DNA from: Phyllobacterium endophyticum
Lineage (GTDB): Bacteria > Pseudomonadota > Alphaproteobacteria > Rhizobiales > Rhizobiaceae
NCBI RefSeq assembly: GCF_003010935.1
Contig: NZ_PGGN01000001.1
Location: 682,001 to 746,000 of the forward strand
Length of the DNA stretch: 64,000 nucleotides
Reading direction: 5' to 3'
Below are positions 19,775 through 27,573 of the stretch, piece after piece. Numbering within the stretch: the first letter of the stretch is position 1; each line of letters opens with the position of its first letter. The notes under the pieces are model-generated. The model saw nothing but the letters and a program-made list of their open reading frames with translations, was not told the origin of the DNA and did not search any database. A program made the position numbers and the translations under genes.

Positions 19775-20618
19775 ACCTCCTCCGGCTCCACGCCTGGATG
19801 AGATTGATTACGAAGAGCATGAAAAATGAAATGAGGAGCATGATCGTTGCGATTGCGGTTGCTCCGGCATAATCGAATTCCTCCAGGCGGATGACGATCA
19901 ACAATGGTGCGATTTCGGAGACATAGGGCAAGTTCCCGGCGATGAATATCACGGATCCATATTCACCGACGGCCCGGGCGAATGCCAGGGCGAACCCGGT
20001 CAGTATGGCAGGCTGCAGTCCTGGAAGCAGCACACGTGTGATCGTTTGGAAGCGATTGGCGCCGAGTGTCGCGGCCGCCTCCTCGACCTCTTTGCGAATT
20101 TCTTCCATCACCGGCTGGACTGTACGAACGACAAAGGGAAGACCGATAAAGATCAATGCAATGGTGATGCCGATCGGTGTGTAGGCGACTTTGATGCCGA
20201 TCACGTCCAGCCACTGACCGATCCAACCGTTTTTGGAATAAAGTGCAGTCAGCGCGATACCGGCTACCGCCGTTGGCAGCGCGAAGGGCAAGTCAACGAT
20301 CGCATCCACGATACGCCGGCCAGGAAACCGGTAGCGCACCAGCACCCACGCGACGATGACGCCGAAGAAGACATTGACCAATGCGGCCACGAGTGACGTG
20401 CCAAAACTGATTTTCAGAGCATTGACTGTACGGGGATCGGTTGCAACGTGCCAAAATCCTGAAAAACCAAGGGATGCCGAGCGAAAAACAAGGCCGGTTA
20501 AAGGGATGAGTACAATGAGGGCGAGGTAGGCAAGAGTGAAGCCGAGTGTCAGGCCGAAACCTGGTATGACACTCGGCTGCTTAAACCGCCAACCCGCTTT
20601 CGCGAGGTTGGAAATCAT
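19758..20618 (-). CDS. cysT: Sulfate ABC transporter permease CysT
   Basis: 286 residues from ATG 20618 (MISNLAKAGWRFK). A longer open frame begins inside sbp and is unlikely to be used. Six transmembrane helices and the EAA loop (EEIRKEVEEAAATLGANRFQTITRVLLPGL) are present, and LAFARAVGEYGSVIFIAGN is typical of CysT/CysU. It starts 4 bases after the sbp stop and overlaps cysW by 17 bases, so the operon is tightly packed. Confidence 0.95.
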   Translation of the reverse strand: MISNLAKAGWRFKQPSVIPGFGLTLGFTLAYLALIVLIPLTGLVFRSASLGFSGFWHVATDPRTVNALKISFGTSLVAALVNVFFGVIVAWVLVRYRFPGRRIVDAIVDLPFALPTAVAGIALTALYSKNGWIGQWLDVIGIKVAYTPIGITIALIFIGLPFVVRTVQPVMEEIRKEVEEAAATLGANRFQTITRVLLPGLQPAILTGFALAFARAVGEYGSVIFIAGNLPYVSEIAPLLIVIRLEEFDYAGATAIATIMLLISFFMLFVINLIQAWSRRRYGYGA

Positions 20619-20622
20619 GCTG

Positions 20623-21654
20623 TTACTGTTTTGGCTTGTAGATCTGGTCAAACGTTCCGCCATCTCCGAAGTGATAGGGCTGTGCCTTTGCCCATCCGCC
20701 GAAGATAGGATCATCGATCGTCACCAGTTTCAACTCCGGTAATTTCTTCAAGAGTTCCGGTGCCACCAGTTCGGGCTCCGAGGGACGATAGAAATGCTTG
20801 GCTGCGATCGTCTGGCCTTCCTTTGAATAGAGATATTCGAGATAGGCTTCAGCCACTTTGCGCGTGCCCTTTGCATCGACATTCGCATCTACGACTGCAA
20901 CTGACGGCTGAGCGAGTATCGAGGAGGGTGGCACGACAATATCAAACTTGTCATCGCCGAATTCCTTGGACGCGAGATAAGCCTCGTTTTCCCAGGCAAG
21001 AAGTACGTCACCGAGTTCGCGCTGCGCAAATGTATTCGTAGCGCCGCGCGCGCCGGAATCCAGCACCGGAACGTGCTGGAAAAGGGTCCCGATATATTCC
21101 TTGATCTTGGTCTCGTCTCCTGCGTACTGCGTGTTGGCCCAAGCCCAGGCCGCAAGATAGTTCCACCGCGCACCGCCGGACGTCTTGGGATTCGGGGTGA
21201 TGACTTCCACCCCATCCTTCACCAGATCACTCCAATCCTTGATACCTTTTGGATTGCCCTTGCGTACCAGGAAGACGATCGTCGATGTGTAAGGAGCCGA
21301 GTTGTGCGGATACTTTGCGCGCCAGTCGGGGCTGATTTTTTTCGTTTTAGTGGCAATCGCGGTTATGTCGCTTTCGAGCGCCAGAGTCACAACGTCGGCG
21401 TCCAGGCCATCGATGACCGAACGCGCTTGTGCACCGGAACCGCCATGGGACGTCTGTATGGTCACCGTCTCGCCTGAGTCGCCCTTCCACTTGGCTGCGA
21501 ACGCCGCATTGAAATCCTTGTAGAGTTCACGGGTCGGGTCATAGGACACGTTCAAGAGGGTGGTGTCTGCGTAGGAGGCAGACATCGGCTGAATGGCGAC
21601 AGTTGCTGTGAGCAATAGTGCTGCCAAATTTAGGGAAAGTCGGGAATGTTTCAT
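20623..21654 (-). CDS. Periplasmic sulfate-binding protein
   Basis: 343 residues from ATG 21654. The signal peptide ([29 protein letters not shown]) is followed by the mature start [20 protein letters not shown], the hallmark of the Sbp/CysP family. Ligand-loop motifs [24 protein letters not shown] and [16 protein letters not shown] are present. It captures sulfate (or thiosulfate) for CysTWA. Sbp and CysP cannot be separated safely by eye. It heads the operon, and the 260 bases upstream contain the candidate control sites listed separately. Confidence 0.94.
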   Translation of the reverse strand: MKHSRLSLNLAALLLTATVAIQPMSASYADTTLLNVSYDPTRELYKDFNAAFAAKWKGDSGETVTIQTSHGGSGAQARSVIDGLDADVVTLALESDITAIATKTKKISPDWRAKYPHNSAPYTSTIVFLVRKGNPKGIKDWSDLVKDGVEVITPNPKTSGGARWNYLAAWAWANTQYAGDETKIKEYIGTLFQHVPVLDSGARGATNTFAQRELGDVLLAWENEAYLASKEFGDDKFDIVVPPSSILAQPSVAVVDANVDAKGTRKVAEAYLEYLYSKEGQTIAAKHFYRPSEPELVAPELLKKLPELKLVTIDDPIFGGWAKAQPYHFGDGGTFDQIYKPKQ

Positions 21655-21740
21655 GCCTGCCTCCATATGATGAGAACCGAAGCGTAGCAGAGCGGCTCTC
21701 AATAGGGGCGTTAGAAAGAATTCCTTTTGCAGCGCATAAT

Positions 21741-21786
21741 TAGAATATTCTACCAGATGAACATAGTCTACTGAAATGGTAGTCTA
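21741..21786. promoter_or_regulatory. Palindromes and direct repeats upstream of the sulfate operon
   Basis: TAGAATATTCTA (21741-21752) is a perfect 12-bp palindrome. CTACCA (21750-21755) and TGGTAG (21777-21782) form an inverted repeat with 21 bases between. TAGTCTA occurs at 21764-21770 and 21780-21786 with starts 16 bases apart. The cluster lies 87-132 bases upstream of the sbp start, where a CysB-like LysR regulator could bind. That assignment is inference. Confidence 0.4.
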
Positions 21787-21914
21787 TTAACGGGAGGCAC
21801 ACGATTCCCTTAAACTTTAGCCTCAGAGCCCGCTTCGGCAAATTCAGAAAGCAATGGCGCTCTTTCCTGGAAAATGCGACTGCCTGGGAATGATATTCCC
21901 TGGGTAAGCAGATA

Positions 21915-22091
21915 CTATTTCTCGATCAACGCCTTTCCGGGCGTCGCATCGGCAAGCCATGTATAGCCGTCCGGATTTGACCGGGTGTCGTGATAAGCCC
22001 GTGTGGCAACCGGGATGATGAGCGTTGCAGCCGTCAACAAGGCGGTAGCGGCTATGGAAAGGCGCCGCTCCATACGCGAACTGATGATCAT
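21915..22091 (-). CDS. Small protein with one N-terminal hydrophobic segment, unknown function
   Basis: 58 residues from ATG 22091 (MIISSRMERRLSIAATALL). Basic residues precede a hydrophobic stretch (about 10-28) that could be a signal peptide or anchor. The rest is short and polar (AYHDTRSNPDGYTWLADATPGKALIEK). A GAGAGGGAGA ribosome-site region lies just upstream. It starts 13 bases after the cysteine-rich gene and probably shares its transcript. I do not recognise a family. Confidence 0.55.
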   Translation of the reverse strand: MIISSRMERRLSIAATALLTAATLIIPVATRAYHDTRSNPDGYTWLADATPGKALIEK

Positions 22092-22104
22092 GCTCTCTCC
22101 CTTC

Positions 22105-22608
22105 TCAATGGTACTTCGCCCGCAATGGGCGGGAAATAATGTCGTCGATCGCGGATTGTGGGATCGGCAGGAGCATCTGGTCCATCTCGGCCAGGGTCTT
22201 GGCGAAATCAGTTGCTGCGTGCTCCACTTCTTCCCGGCGAGATGGACATGCCATGGCATTGAGGCAGGTTCGTGCCGCAACCATGTCGCAATTTTGAATC
22301 CCTGCAATGAGACCCAAGGTCATGCATTCTTCGCGGCAGACATGATGCGAACCGAAGGGAAAGGTCTTCAGCGGACATAGCGCACAATGCCGGAGAGTTC
22401 TGATGAACAAAGAAAGCTCCGAGAGTGCCCGGTTGCCGTCACGCGTGCCCAGGAGCTCGCTATAAAGGCCAAACGCCATTTCCCAGGCAATGACAGAACC
22501 GGTTTCGAAACCAGCTGTCCAGCGGCGGTAACCCTCGAGCACCAGCTTTTCCGGCGTGCGGTCGAAGTAGCAACTCGTACTGCCGATTTCAGATGTGCGC
22601 GGATACAT
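22105..22608 (-). CDS. Cysteine-rich cytoplasmic protein, unknown function
   Basis: 167 residues. An AGGAG site lies 6-7 bases before ATG 22608. The N-terminal half is Trp/Tyr-rich and helical (RRWTAGFETGSVIAWEMAFGLYSELLG). The C-terminal half has clustered cysteines: CALC, CREEC, NCDM, RTC and AC, plus one near residue 13. The spacing suggests an iron-sulfur or zinc site, but I see no known ferredoxin pattern and no signal peptide. It lies between the sulfate importer and the copper operon and reads with the 58-residue gene. Function unknown; a sulfur or metal link is only suggested by position. Confidence 0.7.
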   Translation of the reverse strand: MYPRTSEIGSTSCYFDRTPEKLVLEGYRRWTAGFETGSVIAWEMAFGLYSELLGTRDGNRALSELSLFIRTLRHCALCPLKTFPFGSHHVCREECMTLGLIAGIQNCDMVAARTCLNAMACPSRREEVEHAATDFAKTLAEMDQMLLPIPQSAIDDIISRPLRAKYH

Positions 22609-22771
22609 CGCCGCTCCTGTCCAATTCGCTGTTGCGGATCAGGGCGAGGGGAGCACTGCGGCAAATTCGGGCAACTGGCTGAATCGGCCTGTTCCGGTGG
22701 ACGGAACGAGCGTGATGCGAGCGACACAACAATGAAACCACGCGCTGGCGTGGCAGAAAAAGACCTATCAT
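22589..22771 (-). CDS. Possible small upstream ORF with strong ribosome site
   Basis: 60 residues from ATG 22771, preceded by GGAGGA with a 4-base spacer, the best Shine-Dalgarno sequence in this neighbourhood. The product begins MIGLFLPRQRVVSLLCRSHHARS and is basic with two cysteines. Its end overlaps the start of the cysteine-rich gene by 20 bases, so it could be a leader that couples translation. The sequence looks unlike a folded protein and no family is recognised. Confidence 0.3.
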   Translation of the reverse strand: MIGLFLPRQRVVSLLCRSHHARSVHRNRPIQPVARICRSAPLALIRNSELDRSGDVSAHI

Positions 22772-22835
22772 AGGGTCCTCCAATCGAAAGGGTTCAAGGC
22801 CCAGACATCAAAGGGATGTGCATTTGCACTTCTGG

Positions 22836-22865
22836 CATAAAGGCGACTATTAATAAGTTTGTCAA
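22836..22865 (-). promoter_or_regulatory. Sigma-70-like promoter upstream of the cysteine-rich gene
   Basis: On the minus strand TTGACA (22865-22860) is followed after 17-18 bases by CTTTAT/TTTATG (22842-22836). It lies in the A/T-rich stretch 22840-22930 and points toward the small ORF and the cysteine-rich gene. The 402-base region 22609-23010 otherwise holds only the small ORF and a hairpin. Confidence 0.4.
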
Positions 22866-22968
22866 ACGCTAATTGTGGGAAAAACGCTAAAAATCAATAA
22901 CTTAGAACAATTCCAAAAAACATGAGTGTTCTGGTAGACAAATGTACCGGTTCCCCCGGTTGCGTAGT

Positions 22969-22998
22969 GATTTCTCCCGGCAAGCTCCGGGAGAAATC
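22969..22998 (-). terminator. Perfect 12-bp hairpin downstream of the SCO1 gene
   Basis: GATTTCTCCCGG (22969-22980) and CCGGGAGAAATC (22987-22998) are exact reverse complements around a 6-base loop, 13 bases past the SCO1 stop. There is no T-run after the stem, but its strength suggests transcript end or 3' protection for the copper operon. Confidence 0.55.
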
Positions 22999-23010
22999 GT
23001 GGTTGCTCCA

Positions 23011-23604
23011 TTACCCCGCGAGCAGCAATCGAAGCTTCTTCAACGCAACATCCGGGCTTTCCTTGTAATCGATCGTGCTTTTCAGACGGCCATCACGATC
23101 AAGCAGTATCACCGAAGCGGTATGATCCATGGTGTAGTCGCCGTTGTCCGTCGGCACTTTCTTCGCGTATACTCGCCATGCTTTCAGGACCTTCTCGACT
23201 TCTTGCGGATTGCCGGTGATCCCGGTGATCCTGTCCGTGAAGGCTGACGTATAGCCCTTCATCACTTCTGGCGTGTCGCGCTCCGGATCGACGGAAATGA
23301 AGAAGACGCGCAGATCTTTGCCTTCATCCCCAAGTGTCTTCAGCCAGCCCGCCATTTCGAAGAGGGTAGTCGGGCATACTTCGGGGCAGTGGGTAAAGCC
23401 AAAAAAAAGTACTGTCGGATGACCCTTGAATGCCGCTTCCGTGATGGGAGCGCCATTGTGATCGGTAAGGTTGAACGGAACGCCGAGTTGCGCGGCCTGA
23501 GGATTGCTGCCGTTGCGCGTATTGACATAGGTGAAAGCCAATAAGCCGCACAGAATGGCCACCAGACCCCATAATGTGTAGCGCAGGAGACGGAAATTCA
23601 TCAA
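23011..23604 (-). CDS. SCO1/SenC family copper-dependent assembly protein
   Basis: 197 residues. An N-terminal membrane anchor (about 5-27) is followed by a thioredoxin-like domain with the copper motif CPEVCP in GFTHCPEVCPTT, and the distal copper-binding His in the DHTASV region. SCO proteins load or reduce the CuA centre of cytochrome c oxidase. It overlaps the PCuAC gene by 4 bases, so copper chaperone and SCO protein are translationally coupled. Last gene of the DUF2946-PepSY-PCuAC-SCO1 operon. Confidence 0.93.
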   Translation of the reverse strand: MMNFRLLRYTLWGLVAILCGLLAFTYVNTRNGSNPQAAQLGVPFNLTDHNGAPITEAAFKGHPTVLFFGFTHCPEVCPTTLFEMAGWLKTLGDEGKDLRVFFISVDPERDTPEVMKGYTSAFTDRITGITGNPQEVEKVLKAWRVYAKKVPTDNGDYTMDHTASVILLDRDGRLKSTIDYKESPDVALKKLRLLLAG

Positions 23605-24131
23605 TGATGCTCCATGCTCTTCGCGCCAGCTGGTGCGACCATGAACCGGACGTCTACTTTGCCGGCTTTCGCAAAATCGAGAGTAACAGGCACCATGTCA
23701 CCTTCCCTGAGGGGCGACGTGAGATCGATCAGCATCAGATGCGCGCCGCCCGGTGAGAGTTCGGCGCTTCCGCCAGCGGGAATTTCAAGACCATCCTTCA
23801 GCTGGCGCATTTTCATGATACTGCCATCCATCTTCATTTCGTGAACCTCGATCCTGGCAGCAGCCGGGCTGGAACCGCCAACGAGGCGGTCCGGTTCATT
23901 CGATCCGTTGTCGATCTTTAGATAACCGCCGCCGACCTTCGCACCCGGTAGGGTCGCGCGTGCGAAGGCGCCGCTCAAGGTCAAATCGCCCGCTTTGACA
24001 GGCTCCATCGAAGCGTTGTCGCCCGTGGCGGCGGCGCCGCCCTGCATCATCTTGGAATGGTCATGCGCTTGCGCATTCGCAATCGACGTCAACAGCAGCA
24101 TGGCGGCGGCGCATCTGATTAAATGTTTCAT
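23601..24131 (-). CDS. Periplasmic copper chaperone PCu(A)C
   Basis: 176 residues from ATG 24131. The signal peptide (MKHLIRCAAAMLLLTSIANAQA) is followed by a His/Met-rich segment (HDHSKMMQGG) and the PCu(A)C domain with motif H(M)x10Mx21HxM: EVHEMKMDGSIMKMRQ and GAHLMLIDL. The C-terminus ends MEHH. PCu(A)C hands Cu(I) to SCO proteins and cytochrome oxidase. It follows the PepSY gene by 25 bases and overlaps the SCO1 gene. Confidence 0.93.
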   Translation of the reverse strand: MKHLIRCAAAMLLLTSIANAQAHDHSKMMQGGAAATGDNASMEPVKAGDLTLSGAFARATLPGAKVGGGYLKIDNGSNEPDRLVGGSSPAAARIEVHEMKMDGSIMKMRQLKDGLEIPAGGSAELSPGGAHLMLIDLTSPLREGDMVPVTLDFAKAGKVDVRFMVAPAGAKSMEHH

Positions 24132-24156
24132 GAGGAGCGTCTCCAATCAAGGTTTC

Positions 24157-25515
24157 TTATGAGAATACACGTTGTAATGGCGAAGGGATGCGGGTGATCA
24201 ACTGGTCGAGAACGAGCATGGCCAGGATTGCAAATCCCGTGAGCGGAAAGACGATTCCGAAAGCGAGGATGATCAGCGTGAGACAAGCAAACACGCTTTG
24301 TTGCTGCGGCATGGGTGGCACCCCCAGTCGTCCCGAAGGTCGCCGTTTCCACCACATGATCACGGCGGAGACGGAGGCGAGAATGATGGCGAGGCACGTC
24401 GCCAGCATCGCAAGCTGGTTGGCGAGGCCCCAGTACTGACCCTGATGTAGGCTGATGCCGAGTTCAACTGCCTTAGCTCCGGTACCGTAGTCAGAAAACT
24501 TGATATCGATCAATGGCTTGCCGCTGTATTGATCAAAATGAATCGTTCGCTGCTGCATGGTGTCGCCGGGGAAAACCGCGGCGGTATAGACGCCGCCTTT
24601 GCAGGAAGGCAGCGATACTTCAAAGCCGGGCGCCATCCCAAGGGCATTGGCCGAGGCGACGATCTGGTCCAGCCCGACGGGTGTTCCGGCCGCTTGCGAT
24701 ACCGGCACGGAGGCATTTTCGACAGTCCATCCGGAGATGCCAAGCACTTGTTTTGTCTGAAGTTTCGACAAGGGAACGTTATCCCAGAGCTGCGCCGGAT
24801 AGCCAAGTCCATTAGTGGCCAGCGTCGTGTTCAGCTTGTCGCCCCAGTAGCCGGACCAGGGCATGCCTGATATGGCGAGGAAGAAGATCAACGCGCCAGC
24901 TCCCGCGCCGGTTACCGCGTGCAGGTCGCGCCAGAACACGCGCCTGTCTGGAGTTCCCCGAACGCTGATGACGCCGCCAGTCTGTTTGCGCGGCCACCAT
25001 AGATAAATCCCAGTAATAACAAGAACTAACGCGAGACCGCCCACCGCCTCGACGATGCGGTTGAACGCCAGACCGAAATATTCCAGGCTATGGATTTTTC
25101 TGACCACCCAGTTGAATTCTTCCTGCTCGCCGACCTTGTCGAGAACAGCGCCGCTATAGGGATCGACGAAAACCACGACATTGCCGGCGGGGGTGCCAAC
25201 GGTCACTCTCGCGGACTGCGTTTTAACGCCAGGTGATTGATATCGCAAAGCTTTTGAGCCCGGTACTGCTGCCATAGCATTGCCGGTCAATAGCGATGGG
25301 GCCAATGTTCCGCCGCGCGGCTGAACCACATTGCGATAGGCGAAGATCGTATTGCCGATCTCGTCCTTGAACAGGTAAAGACTGCCGGTGACGGCGAGAT
25401 TGAGCATGAAAGGAATGACCAGGAGGCCAGCGAAGAAGTGCCAGCGCCAGACGGCGCGGTAGAGCGATAGTCTGAGAAAATCGGGCTTGCCGGAAGCCAT
25501 GCTTGAGACGGTCAT
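24157..25515 (-). CDS. PepSY-domain inner-membrane protein
   Basis: 452 residues from ATG 25515 (MTVSSMASGKPDF). PepSY-associated transmembrane helices are visible: LYRAVWRWHFFAGLLVIPFMLNLAVTGSLYLFKDE near the N-terminus, WVVRKIHSLEYFGLAFNRIVEAVGGLALVLVITGIYLWWPR near 150, two or more later, and ISLHQGQYWGLANQLAMLATCLAIILASVSAVIMWWKRRP near 370. The wHrw and His-containing helices resemble di-heme or metalloreductase-like PepSY membrane proteins found beside metal uptake genes. In the copper operon it may reduce metal at the membrane; that is inference. Confidence 0.88.
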   Translation of the reverse strand: MTVSSMASGKPDFLRLSLYRAVWRWHFFAGLLVIPFMLNLAVTGSLYLFKDEIGNTIFAYRNVVQPRGGTLAPSLLTGNAMAAVPGSKALRYQSPGVKTQSARVTVGTPAGNVVVFVDPYSGAVLDKVGEQEEFNWVVRKIHSLEYFGLAFNRIVEAVGGLALVLVITGIYLWWPRKQTGGVISVRGTPDRRVFWRDLHAVTGAGAGALIFFLAISGMPWSGYWGDKLNTTLATNGLGYPAQLWDNVPLSKLQTKQVLGISGWTVENASVPVSQAAGTPVGLDQIVASANALGMAPGFEVSLPSCKGGVYTAAVFPGDTMQQRTIHFDQYSGKPLIDIKFSDYGTGAKAVELGISLHQGQYWGLANQLAMLATCLAIILASVSAVIMWWKRRPSGRLGVPPMPQQQSVFACLTLIILAFGIVFPLTGFAILAMLVLDQLITRIPSPLQRVFS

Positions 25516-25587
25516 ATATGTTCCAGTCGTCTGATAGCGAGGGTGACGACCCTGCATTCGCAAGGCCGACGCGGTGCGCATTTTAGA

Positions 25588-25974
25588 TCAGACGAGTGGT
25601 GGAGCTTGCGGCGGGGCCGATGGCGGGAAGAGGCTGCGCGCGATCCGAATTGCCTCTCGCTGAACCACAAGCGATTGAACAGGCTCAATTTTCCGGCTTG
25701 ATGCACGCGGCGGAACAGGCAGAATTACAGAAGCCGACAGTCGGCATGCCTCGCAGCCATTGCCGTGCCAGGATGACTTGTGCGGTCCCTGGTCGACTTC
25801 GCCGTCAAGGCAAAGAACAGGCACTGACCCGTCCGGCAAGGTATAGGCGGCAAGGTCGATGGCGCTCGCCGGAGAGGCGGAAACGGGTTGGTGCGCAAAG
25901 GCGACGAATACGAGCGCCAATGCGCAAAGCATGCGCACCGCCAATCGCCAGTCGTTCCAAATATTCCGCATCAA
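25588..25974 (-). CDS. DUF2946-like secreted protein, first gene of the copper operon
   Basis: 128 residues. A leader with a hydrophobic segment (MLCALALVFVAFAHQPVSA) suggests export. The exported part has CLDGEV and a WHGNGCEACRLS motif typical of DUF2946-type proteins, then a Pro-rich tail. His and Cys pairs could bind copper. It begins the leftward operon with PepSY, PCuAC and SCO1 genes. The 219 bases upstream to hutC are A/T-rich and hold no other gene I can support. Confidence 0.75.
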   Translation of the reverse strand: MMRNIWNDWRLAVRMLCALALVFVAFAHQPVSASPASAIDLAAYTLPDGSVPVLCLDGEVDQGPHKSSWHGNGCEACRLSASVILPVPPRASSRKIEPVQSLVVQREAIRIARSLFPPSAPPQAPPLV

Positions 25975-26193
25975 TGCCTCATTTTCCGGACCGCACTAGT
26001 AACGCACAGGACGACCGAAATCCATGCGGCAAAGAGGATTGAAACCGAGCACACCAAAACTTCTCGTGATGGTAGAAATTTTGGCGTGAAAATCCCTTGT
26101 TTTCGTTTGAAGCCGGATGATTTTCGATTCAAACTATTCCTTTTGCACGTAAACCAGCGCAGGCAACGACCAAATCCCTGCCGGAATTTTATC

Positions 26194-26958
26194 CTATGCA
26201 GGCTCGCGACGCGGAACATCACCCTTCGGACTGAAATGAGCGATGAGCCGGTATGTTTCACCCGGGTAAAACATGCGCACGGCGGTGATCGGCCGTTTGC
26301 CTCGCCACGTCGATCTCTCGACCTGCAGACAGGCCGAGCCTTGCTTCACGCCGAGACGATCCGCCAGTGAGGCATCGGCGTTGAGCGCACTGATGCGGTT
26401 TTCTGCTTCCGACCAAGGCACGTGACCGCGCAGCCATGTTCCCGGCGGTTCGTCGGCGAAGGCGATCTCGGCAGCGTCGGGGACGCTGACGAGATCGATC
26501 AGGCGGTCCTCGAAGGCATGGACGCGAAGGCCGGCGAAGTGGCGGCAATGAACCGCAAGCACCTGCCGCGGCGATTGCACATTGAGGCGTTCCATGTCGG
26601 CGCGCGTCGACCGGCGTTGCTGGCGCGAGATCACCTCGAGTCGATAGGCCTGACCGATGGCTTCGACTTCGGCACGCACGTCCGGAATTTCGATGACTGC
26701 CGATTGCGACAGCGGTTGCGAAACGAAGCTTCCCGCTTTCCTGCGGCGCTCGATGAGGCCGGACGCTGCCAGCGCCGACAGCGCCTTGTTGACTGTCATC
26801 CGCGCACAACCATAGGTTTCCATCAGTTCGCGCTCCATGGGAATGCGAAACCCGGGAGCCCATTCGCCGAGAAGGATGCGCTGCTCGATGTCCCGGCGGA
26901 TGCGGGCGGAAAGCTGGCCTTTCGGCGTTTCGCTGAGCGGGTTGTCCAACTGATCCAC
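26194..26958 (-). CDS. hutC: Histidine utilization repressor HutC (GntR family)
   Basis: 254 residues. N-terminal GntR winged helix (about 20-85; RIRRDIEQRILLGEWAPGFRIPMERELMETYGCARMTVNKALSALAASGLIERRRKAGSFV) and C-terminal UTRA effector domain (about 110-245; HCRHFAGLRVHAFEDRLI). HutC represses hut genes until urocanate binds. It is the last gene of the hutIHGUDC operon, 9 bases after hutD, so it should repress its own transcript through the palindrome at 33100-33113. Confidence 0.95.
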   Translation of the reverse strand: MDQLDNPLSETPKGQLSARIRRDIEQRILLGEWAPGFRIPMERELMETYGCARMTVNKALSALAASGLIERRRKAGSFVSQPLSQSAVIEIPDVRAEVEAIGQAYRLEVISRQQRRSTRADMERLNVQSPRQVLAVHCRHFAGLRVHAFEDRLIDLVSVPDAAEIAFADEPPGTWLRGHVPWSEAENRISALNADASLADRLGVKQGSACLQVERSTWRGKRPITAVRMFYPGETYRLIAHFSPKGDVPRREPA

Positions 26959-26967
26959 GATACCCTC

Positions 26968-27537
26968 TTATCCCGCCGGAATTTCAAACAAGCGGATGAC
27001 GAGTGCCTCTCCCGATCCGGCGACGGAGACCTCTGCCGACGCTTCGATGAACGCAGTATCATGTGCGGCAAGAGCCGACGAACGATCCAAAACGAGTTCG
27101 CCGCTACGGCAGAAGACGACAACAAGGCCCGCAACGACGCTCAGGGAACGTGTCCCATCTATCCGAAGATCTTCGACGCTATGCGACCAGCGTCCTCGCC
27201 GCGTCATGACGTTGAAATCGGTGATGGGTCCTGCGATAAGACGCGCCGATGTTGGCACATCGCCCGGGAATGCGAACGGCTTGTCCGTCGGGGTCAATCG
27301 CTCCGGTGCTTCCCCATCGACGTCGAGCATCAAGCCTGCGCCGCTCAAGACAGTCAGCGTCCGATCGATCCCGTCAAAGCACGAAAATGGCCCATCGGAA
27401 GCAACGGATGCCATGCTGATGCGCCAGCCGAAATCGCCAATGGAGGAGGCGGCCGGAGAAACGGCGATCTCGGTGGTAACACCGCCGCCATTCTTCCATG
27501 GCATCTGCCGGTAGCCGATGGCGCGCAGAATGTTCAT
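26968..27537 (-). CDS. hutD: HutD family protein
   Basis: 189 residues of the HutD cupin-like family, opening with the diagnostic YRQMPWKNGGGVTTEIAVSP and continuing GDFGWRISMASVASDGPFSCFDGIDRTLTVLSG. In Pseudomonas HutD has been proposed to set an upper limit on hut expression, but no enzyme activity is established. It sits between hutU and hutC in the operon. Confidence 0.93.
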   Translation of the reverse strand: MNILRAIGYRQMPWKNGGGVTTEIAVSPAASSIGDFGWRISMASVASDGPFSCFDGIDRTLTVLSGAGLMLDVDGEAPERLTPTDKPFAFPGDVPTSARLIAGPITDFNVMTRRGRWSHSVEDLRIDGTRSLSVVAGLVVVFCRSGELVLDRSSALAAHDTAFIEASAEVSVAGSGEALVIRLFEIPAG

Positions 27538-27573
27538 GAGACGTAGCCTTTCCGGGCCTCCGGCAGCGCAGCC

